Shown in pieces: positions 6,249 through 10,578 of a stretch of DNA of 10,578 bases (position 1 is the stretch's first letter; every line of letters starts with the position of its first letter). The notes under the pieces are model-generated. The model saw only the letters and a list, made by a program, of their open reading frames with translations, was not told the DNA's origin and searched no databases. The stretch spans positions 1-10,578 of the forward strand of contig CAVQGN010000012.1 in assembly GCA_963712055.1 (NCBI GenBank), read 5' to 3'. Made by a program: the position numbers and the translations under genes. This DNA comes from JAHBVL01 sp963712055 (GTDB lineage: Bacteria; Chloroflexota; Chloroflexia; Thermomicrobiales; UBA6265).

Positions 6249-7299
6249 ATGCGACAGTCTACCAAGTACCGGCAACAGCGATATCACCAGAGTGGCCTCG
6301 GTGGTGGTGGCAGCATCACCCATCTCTGGCCAGCGGACGTTGCCCGGTTGGCGCGGGTGCATGATCCGAGTGACAAGGCGCTGCGTCGTCTGGCCTGCGA
6401 TCGAATGCGCGAACCGGTGTGGTGTTGCGACCGCAATGGCGCTCTTCCATGTCTCCCGGGCCACCATCTACCGCTGGCTGAAGCAGTTCAATCCCCGCGA
6501 TCTGCGCAGTCTGGAAGAGCGCTCCCGGCGACCGCACCGGACTCGCTGGCAGCAGTGGAGTGCGGCGATGGAAGCGGCGGTGCTGACCACCCGGCTGGCG
6601 CATCCGCGCTGGGGCAAAGCCAAAGTGCGGTATCTCCTGCTGTCCCAGGGGATAGCGCTCTCGGATTCGACGATTGGGCGTATCCTGGCCAGTCTCAAAC
6701 GGCGGCTGCTGCTGATCGAACCGCGCTGGATGCCGGTACGCCATCGCAACGCATCCCGTCCCTATGCCACCCGGGTGCCCCAGGAGAAACGAACCCCGAC
6801 CGTCCCGGGGGCACTGATTCAGCTCGATACCGTCCATCTGCGCCCGCTCCCCGGCACGGAGCGGCGACAGTTCACCGCAGTCGACGTCGTCAGTCGCCAG
6901 GCGGTCTTCGGGGTCCGCTCCCAAGCCACCGCTGGCACGGCAACCACCTTCCTCGATGATCTCGTGCAGCGTTTCCCGTTTCCGGTGCAGGCGATCCAGG
7001 TCGATGGTGGCAGCGAGTTCATGGCCGGCTTTGAGGAGGCCTGTCAGACCCGGGGGATCGCCCTTTACGTCCTCCCTCCACGCTCTCCCAAACTCAACGG
7101 GCGAGTCGAGCGCCTCAATGGCACGAGCCGTCGCGAGTTCTGGGAGTGTTACGACGGCGATCTCGATCTCCCCACCCTCCAGGCTGCGCTGCTGGCATGG
7201 GAACACCACTACAATACCGAGCGACCGCACCAGGCACTCGGGTATCAGACCCCCGCCGCCTTTCTTGCCTCCCTCGATGTCTCATATGTATCGAACTAG
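6208..7299 (+). CDS. IS481-like transposase with DDE integrase core, probable N-terminal frameshift
   Basis: From about residue 64 of this frame the protein is a clear IS481/IS3-type transposase. It has a helix-turn-helix (ALFHVSRATIYRWLKQF), the linker DPRDLRSLEERSRRP-like segment, then the rve core with catalytic D207 (IQLDTVH), D266 (IQVDGGSEF) and E301 (NGRVERLNG), 34 residues between the last two. It ends with the HHYNTERPHQALGYQTPAAF motif. The first 63 residues of this frame look non-native. A better N-terminus starts at the ATG at 6249 in another frame (MRQSTKYRQQRYHQ, then VHDPSDKALRRLA), preceded by AAGGAAGG. Dropping one base (T at 6396) joins it to AIECANRCGV and gives about 349 aa. 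As written, the transposase may be inactive or the base may be an error. The stop at 7297-7299 lies within the right inverted repeat. Confidence 0.8.
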   Translation: MDVLSAETEGRVPSCDSLPSTGNSDITRVASVVVAASPISGQRTLPGWRGCMIRVTRRCVVWPAIECANRCGVATAMALFHVSRATIYRWLKQFNPRDLRSLEERSRRPHRTRWQQWSAAMEAAVLTTRLAHPRWGKAKVRYLLLSQGIALSDSTIGRILASLKRRLLLIEPRWMPVRHRNASRPYATRVPQEKRTPTVPGALIQLDTVHLRPLPGTERRQFTAVDVVSRQAVFGVRSQATAGTATTFLDDLVQRFPFPVQAIQVDGGSEFMAGFEEACQTRGIALYVLPPRSPKLNGRVERLNGTSRREFWECYDGDLDLPTLQAALLAWEHHYNTERPHQALGYQTPAAFLASLDVSYVSN

Positions 7300-7303
7300 C
7301 ACA
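7279..7303. repeat. Right terminal inverted repeat of the IS481-like element
   Basis: GTCTCATATGTATC (7279-7292) is followed by GAACTAGCACA (7293-7303). It overlaps the last six codons and the stop of the transposase gene, so the C-terminus and the element end are encoded by the same bases. Confidence 0.8.
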
Positions 7304-7308
7304 GCGAA
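7304..7308. repeat. Right target-site duplication (GCGAA)
   Basis: This is an exact copy of 6140-6144, directly next to the ACA end of the element. Confidence 0.75.
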
Positions 7309-7337
7309 TTGACGGACTGAGATCGATTTGATAAGGT
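7309..7337 (+). promoter_or_regulatory. Candidate promoter immediately outside the insertion sequence
   Basis: TTGACG (7309-7314) is a near-consensus -35 box. TAAGGT (7332-7337) lies 17 bases later as a weak -10 within TTGATAAGGT. The box begins at the first base after the target duplication, so the insertion spared the core promoter but removed whatever lay upstream of it. It would serve the truncated SnoaL-like ORF and perhaps the methyltransferase. Confidence 0.4.
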
Positions 7338-7374
7338 GAATATCACACCGCCCTTTCGATAATTGGAACGTGCC

Positions 7375-7390
7375 CACTTTTTCCAAAGTG
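7375..7390 (+). other. Short hairpin in the leader of the SnoaL-like fragment
   Basis: CACTTT (7375-7380) pairs with AAAGTG (7385-7390) around TTCC, in the leader between the candidate promoter and the ATG at 7419. The stem has only six A/T-rich base pairs, so a function is doubtful. Confidence 0.2.
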
Positions 7391-7418
7391 AGGGGGAACA
7401 GTACGAACGGATTGGGGC

Positions 7419-7709
7419 ATGAACGATGATCACGTTGCCGTCGTCTGGAAACCATTTGCGGCGTTTAACAGCAGCGATTGGGATACCTCTCGTGCTTCGA
7501 TGGCCGACGATTTCACCCATGAAGAAGTGTTCAGCAGACGCACTACCTCCGGCATCGAAGAGCAAGTGGAACTCGCGCAGGGCAGGCAATCAATCGTCGC
7601 GGATCTTCTCGGTACCTTTGAAATGATCGCTCTTAACCGGTTGTATCTCGGCAATTGCTGTCATCTCGTGTTCGCGGGACGCGCTTTGCCTCACTTCGGA
7701 CTCCGCTAG
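7419..7709 (+). CDS. Truncated SnoaL-like (NTF2-fold) protein, third family member
   Basis: Residues 5-65 read like the first half of a SnoaL-like protein: a helix (VAVVWKPFAAFNSSDWDTSR), then MADDFTHEEVFSRRTTSGIEEQVELAQGR, then a LLGTF strand. In intact relatives the next part is a beta-sheet with a GTHxGxF motif, as in the two upstream copies. Here it is replaced by about 30 residues (from IALNRLYLGN to the stop) that do not fit in any frame, so the second half seems to be deleted. The ribosome binding site is poor (GGATTGGGGC before the ATG). It is probably a gene remnant, and may belong to the same original array as the pair on the other side of the insertion sequence. Confidence 0.5.
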   Translation: MNDDHVAVVWKPFAAFNSSDWDTSRASMADDFTHEEVFSRRTTSGIEEQVELAQGRQSIVADLLGTFEMIALNRLYLGNCCHLVFAGRALPHFGLR

Positions 7710-7786
7710 CATGCCCTGAAACACTATTGATCGTCCTTCCAACGAGCGACGCTTGCGCAAGAAGCTGGATCAACCAGGAGAAGACG

Positions 7787-8576
7787 ATGAATACAGATCT
7801 CTGGGTCGACATCGACACGTTACGAACTGCTATCCAGGCGGAATATGATGAAGTCGCCGCCCATCCGGACAAGGGGTTTCACTTTCACGTCGGTCGAGCG
7901 GCCGCAACCAGACTGGGCTATCCAGCCGACCGGATCGAAACCACACCGGAAGCGGTGATCGAGAGTTTTGCCGGTGTTGGCAACCCGTTTTCCTGGGGTG
8001 AGGCGTCAAACGGGAGCAACGGTTGTTGATCTGGGTTCGGGGGCCGGCTTCGACTCGCTGCTGGCGGCTCAGATGGTGGGTCCAGAAGGACGCGTTATTG
8101 GCGTCGATATGACTCCGGCGATGGTTAACAAAGCTCGCGACAACGCGCAATTGATGAACCAATCCCACGTTCACTTTCGTTTGGGCTTGCTGGAGGACCT
8201 GCCGGTTGATGATGGCAGTGTGGATCTCGTAATTTCAAACGGCGTACTCAACTTGGCGCCAGACAAAGAGGCCGCGTTTGCCGAAGCGTTTCGGGTGCTG
8301 AAACCGGGCGGCACCCTTCAGATCAGCGATATCGTGCTGTCCCGGCCGGTTCCTCCGGACGGAAAGGCAAATATCGATCTTTGGACTGGCTGAATTGGCG
8401 GTGCTCTCCTGGAAGGAGAGCTTCAGCAGATTATCTCCAGCGCGGGATTCGCCGAGGTCACGTTTTCCACGCACCGGTACGACACCTTTTCTGACGCACC
8501 ATTCGCCGGAAGTGCGTCCTCGTTCGGCGCGCAGGGTGTCGACATCAGAGCGGTCAAGCCTGAACCGGGGCATTGA
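7787..8576 (+). CDS. ArsM-like SAM-dependent methyltransferase, probable selenoprotein (TGA = Sec), with one frame break
   Basis: AGGAG sits six bases before the ATG at 7787. The frame runs to about 8000 (ending PEAVIESFAGVGNPFSWGE), and homology continues one base over (RQTGATVVDLGSGAGFDSLL). Removing one G near 7995-8003 restores the family spacing exactly. The class I SAM site is VVDLGSGAGFD (79-89) with GVDMT as the ribose-binding acidic loop; ISNGVLNLAPDK and FRVLKPGGTLQISDI follow. The family pattern DIDLWTG-C-IAGALL then appears as NIDLWTG, TGA (8391-8393), IGGALLEGEL. Sixty more in-frame codons end in SFGAQGVDIRAVKPEPGH and a TGA at 8574-8576. Rebuilt length is 262 aa with Sec at residue 202. 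A hairpin right after the TGA supports Sec insertion. The rebuilt protein has no Cys, so classical three-thiol arsenite binding is unlikely and the substrate is open. A database call would probably stop at 8393. Confidence 0.75.
8391..8393 (+). other. In-frame TGA at the conserved Cys position, candidate selenocysteine codon
   Basis: The codon follows NIDLWTG and precedes IGGALLEGEL, where ArsM-like proteins normally have Cys (WTGC, then small residues GA and LL). Open reading continues for 60 codons with family-like sequence to a normal stop. A change from TGC or TGT to TGA by mutation is the alternative. Confidence 0.65.
8394..8421 (+). promoter_or_regulatory. Candidate bacterial SECIS element
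   Basis: GCTCTCCT (8403-8410) is the exact complement of AGGAGAGC (8414-8421) around a GGA loop. Seventeen bases separate the TGA from the loop. Bacterial SECIS elements are short stem-loops just downstream of the UGA, with a G in the first positions of the apical loop, which SelB reads. This hairpin meets the stem, loop and distance criteria as I remember them, and it is compatible with the encoded residues GALLEGEL. Confidence 0.6.
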
Positions 8577-8835
8577 GCCGGCGTCTGTGCTGAGATGGGA
8601 ACCAAGGTGAGAACCCGAAGCATAGGAAACTGGAATGCTGAACCAGTCGTTGGATGGCTGATGTTCCGGGACATGGCCTTCACCGGTCTTCGCGCAAGCA
8701 CGGTTGCAGACATTTTGGTAGAGTAGTGAGCGCAATTCTTGTTCAACAGGTTTTCCGGAAATCAGGGCGCTTGTCCGTTTCCGTGGAGGTTGGCGCAACC
8801 GAGCGCGACCTTCAGGATCACAGGAGGAAAGTAGC

Positions 8836-10227
8836 ATGGTCTCGACAACCCCAATCGACAGTTCCGCCATCGAATCGTTGCAGAGTGCCGTTCGAGGAAA
8901 TGTCGTCATGCCGGCAGATGATGACTATGACGCCGCGAGAGCGGTCTTCAATGGGATGATCGACAAGAAGCCGGCTGTCGTGATTCAGTGTCAGAACGTG
9001 AATGATGTCATTTCTGGTGTGAATTTTGCGCGGGAAGCCGGCCTGCCGGTGGCCGTGCGTGGTGGCGGTCACAACGCCGCTGGGCTGGGGACATGCGACG
9101 ACGGTGTCGTGCTCGATCTTGGCAAGATGAATGGCGTCCGAGTCGATCCCGATACTGGTCGCGTGCGGGTCGGTGGCGGCGCTGTCTGGGGCGATGTCGA
9201 TCATGCGACCCAACCCTATGGGCTTGCAGTGCCTGCCGGAATCATCTCCTCGACCGGTGTTGGTGGACTCACCCTTGGCGGTGGATTCGGGCATCTCAGC
9301 CGCGGATACGGATTGACTTGCGACAACCTGCTTTCGGCTGATGTCGTCACGGCAGACGGTCGAGTCGTCCTGGCAGACGCCGAGCACAATCCCGATCTTT
9401 TCTGGGCACTACGTGGTGGCGGGGGAAACTTCGGCGCGGTGACATCATTCGAGTTCCAGGGTCAGCCGGTGAACATGGTCCACGGTGGTTTGCTGGCCTA
9501 TACGCCCGACAAAGCCGAAGAACTGATGAAACTCTACCGAGAATTCATCGTGGACGCGCCTCGCGAACTCGGACTCTTTTTCGGGTACACGATGGCTCCA
9601 CCGGCACCGTTCGTGCCGGAACCGTTTCACTTTCAGCCGATTGCCAAGATCATCTTCTGTTACAACGGCGACGAAGAAGCTGCCAGGAAGATCGTGGCGC
9701 CGTTCTATGACGTTGGGGTTGCGCTCGATCTGACTGGAACGATGCCGATTGCATCACTCAATAGCATGTTCGACGCGCTGTTCCCGGCTGGAATGCAGGA
9801 CTACTGGAAAGCCGACTACGATCTCGAGGTCTCCGATGCTGCCGTCGATGTGCACCTCAAGCATGGTCCACAGGTGCCGAATCCGAATTCGCTCATGCAT
9901 CTCTATTCGACGAACGGCGCTGTCCAGGACGTTGATTCGGCTGCCACAGCATACAGCTACCGCGAATCAACGTTTAATCATGTGATTCTCTCCTGTGATT
10001 CCGATGCGGAGAGGATGCCAGCCAACATCGAGTGGGTGCGCGGCTACTACGATGCCCTGCGACCCCATTCGGCCGGTGGAGCCTATGTCAACTTCATGAT
10101 GGATGAAGGCACCGATCGCGTGCAGGCGACCTACCGGGATAATTATCCGCGGCTGCAGCAGGTCAAAGCCGAGTACGATCCGCAGAACCTCTTCCGGATC
10201 AACCAGAACATCAAACCGAAATCGTAG
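8836..10227 (+). CDS. FAD-binding oxidoreductase, berberine-bridge / 6-hydroxynicotine oxidase type
   Basis: This 463-aa flavoprotein of the PCMH (VAO) fold has a C-terminal BBE segment. Residues 40-210 form the FAD domain. PVAVRGGGHN (71-80) contains His79, the usual site of covalent 8-alpha-histidyl FAD attachment. GVGGLTLGGGFGHLSRGYGL (141-160) and LRGGGGNFG (192-200) line the cofactor. The BBE tail is YRDNYPRLQQVKAEYDPQNL followed by FRINQNIKP near the end. Bicovalent members have a Cys just before the GGH/GGL segment; here that stretch reads PAGIISSTGVGG, so single attachment is predicted. Such enzymes oxidise alcohols, sugars or alkaloid-like amines with O2; the substrate here is unknown. 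AGGAGG lies eight bases before the ATG. The frame is intact. A small ABM-type gene follows 76 bases later, probably on the same transcript. Confidence 0.9.
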   Translation: MVSTTPIDSSAIESLQSAVRGNVVMPADDDYDAARAVFNGMIDKKPAVVIQCQNVNDVISGVNFAREAGLPVAVRGGGHNAAGLGTCDDGVVLDLGKMNGVRVDPDTGRVRVGGGAVWGDVDHATQPYGLAVPAGIISSTGVGGLTLGGGFGHLSRGYGLTCDNLLSADVVTADGRVVLADAEHNPDLFWALRGGGGNFGAVTSFEFQGQPVNMVHGGLLAYTPDKAEELMKLYREFIVDAPRELGLFFGYTMAPPAPFVPEPFHFQPIAKIIFCYNGDEEAARKIVAPFYDVGVALDLTGTMPIASLNSMFDALFPAGMQDYWKADYDLEVSDAAVDVHLKHGPQVPNPNSLMHLYSTNGAVQDVDSAATAYSYRESTFNHVILSCDSDAERMPANIEWVRGYYDALRPHSAGGAYVNFMMDEGTDRVQATYRDNYPRLQQVKAEYDPQNLFRINQNIKPKS

Positions 10228-10303
10228 ATCTGAGAAGCTATTTGTCGCCGGTTATTCGCAATTACCTCGGCGGACCATTTCCCGCTCGAGAAAGGAGCAC
10301 GCC

Positions 10304-10578
10304 ATGTATGGAACCGTTGCCCGTATGACGATCAAGCCAGGGCACGAACAAGCATTGATCGATGTCGTTCGAGAGCATCTCGATGCCCGGTCCGAGGGAC
10401 GGCCAACCTCCCTGGCTGTGTACAAACTCGACGCATCAGAGAACGAATACATCATGGCCGTTGGATTCGAGAGCAAGGAAGCCTATGAGGCCAACGCCAG
10501 CAGTCCGGACCAACACGCTCGCTATCTCCAGTACATGGAGCATCTTGCCAGCGAACCTGCATGGGAAGATGGAGAGAT
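10304..10578 (+). CDS. ABM-fold small protein (antibiotic biosynthesis monooxygenase-like), cut by window end
   Basis: AAAGGAG precedes the ATG at 10304 by seven bases. The 91 visible residues have the ferredoxin-like alpha/beta pattern of the ABM superfamily: MYGTVARMTIKPGHEQALID as strand and helix, SLAVYKLDASENEYIMAVGF as paired strands, then FESKEAYEANASSPDQHARY as a helix. No stop is reached within the window, so at most a few residues should be missing. Members are dimeric and include cofactor-free monooxygenases, heme-degrading enzymes and proteins of unknown role. Co-occurrence with the FAD oxidoreductase suggests a shared substrate or stress response, which cannot be proven here. Confidence 0.75.
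   Translation, partial: MYGTVARMTIKPGHEQALIDVVREHLDARSEGRPTSLAVYKLDASENEYIMAVGFESKEAYEANASSPDQHARYLQYMEHLASEPAWEDGE

Larger units (their letters stand above)
6145..7303 (+). mobile_element. IS481-like insertion sequence, complete with ends and target duplication
   Basis: The 1159-bp element begins TGT and ends ACA, as IS481-type elements usually do. It has imperfect terminal inverted repeats (left 6145-6170, right 7279-7303). Read inward, both ends share TGT, then AGTTC, then GATACAT, then TGAGAC, giving 21 matches over 26 positions with one gap. The element is bounded by GCGAA on both sides. It carries one transposase gene with a DDE core, whose stop codon lies inside the right inverted repeat. 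GTGAGACG occurs twice at the left end (6164-6171 and 6181-6188), a possible subterminal transposase site. The intact duplication suggests a fairly recent insertion. It landed between the ester cyclase pair and a truncated third SnoaL-like gene. Confidence 0.85.

Noticed and set aside
5742..6467. A long - strand open frame across the end of ester cyclase 2, the gap and the left end of the insertion sequence
   Set aside because: It runs antisense through two better-supported genes and through the insertion junction at 6145, has no ribosome binding site and no recognisable domain. The portion unique to the gap (5907-6113) looks faintly protein-like but cannot be supported alone.
6316..7230. 304-codon - strand open frame inside the insertion sequence
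   Set aside because: It is the antisense shadow of the transposase. The composition is that of a reversed GC-rich gene and no motif is visible.
7752..7761. CTTGCGCAAG palindrome upstream of the methyltransferase
   Set aside because: A 10-base palindrome alone is expected by chance at this scale, and no second copy or promoter pairing was seen.
8752..8761. TTTCCGGAAA palindrome upstream of the FAD oxidoreductase
   Set aside because: It is a single short palindrome without flanking repeats or a recognisable promoter.
8235..8909. 224-codon - strand open frame over the methyltransferase tail
   Set aside because: It lies antisense to the methyltransferase C-terminal region and the start of the FAD oxidoreductase, without a ribosome binding site or domain.
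1..10578. CRISPR arrays, tRNA or rRNA genes, restriction or toxin-antitoxin systems
   Set aside because: I found no regularly spaced repeats, no tRNA-like cloverleaf and no proteins of those types when reading both strands.
4953..10578. A polyketide or antibiotic biosynthetic cluster
   Set aside because: SnoaL, ABM, FAD oxidase and methyltransferase families are all compatible with tailoring roles, but no synthase, carrier protein or transporter is present and these families are common outside such clusters.

Overview
The window looks like a chromosomal accessory region of a moderately high-GC bacterium with strong Shine-Dalgarno sites. The gene mix (a MalT/LuxR-type ATPase regulator, several SnoaL-like 'ester cyclases', a berberine-bridge-type FAD oxidoreductase, a Tat-exported bicupin) resembles what I associate with Thermomicrobia-type Chloroflexota. 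That placement is inference, and an actinobacterium is not excluded.

Layout. (a) 1-1814: a 50-codon secreted or anchored small ORF on the + strand (167-319) with a near-perfect SD, followed by a long hairpin. Then come two - strand genes: an 87-aa glycine-zipper membrane protein (502-765) and a Tat-exported two-cupin protein (900-1814). (b) 1815-2142: a divergent intergenic region. (c) 2143-4809: a large MalT-like LuxR-family regulator whose reading frame is broken twice in this sequence. (d) 4953-5859: two tandem intact SnoaL-like ester cyclases, closed by a perfect 12-bp hairpin. (e) 6140-7308: a complete IS481-like insertion sequence whose ends I could define, with TGT...ACA inverted repeats and a 5-bp GCGAA target duplication. 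Its transposase appears frameshifted near the N-terminus. (f) 7419-7709: what looks like the N-terminal half of a third SnoaL-like protein. (g) 7787-8576: an ArsM-like SAM-dependent methyltransferase with one frame break. Its conserved Cys codon is an in-frame TGA, followed 17 nt later by a perfect 8-bp hairpin with a GGA loop, so it is a probable selenoprotein. (h) 8836-end: a covalent-flavin FAD oxidoreductase and a small ABM-fold monooxygenase-like protein running off the window.

How they may work together. The regulator sits directly upstream of the ester cyclases and has repeats in its downstream intergenic region, so local control of the SnoaL-like genes is plausible. The SnoaL, FAD, ABM and methyltransferase types all occur as small-molecule tailoring enzymes, but no synthase is present, so a biosynthetic cluster is not claimed.

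Two points matter most. The methyltransferase is best read through TGA 8391-8393 as selenocysteine to the stop at 8574-8576, and the rebuilt protein has no cysteine at all. Four single-base frame breaks (near 2830, 3244, 6396 and 8000), three of them beside homopolymers, separate good in-frame homology on both sides. They are either sequencing indels or early gene decay, and that choice affects how several genes should be annotated.
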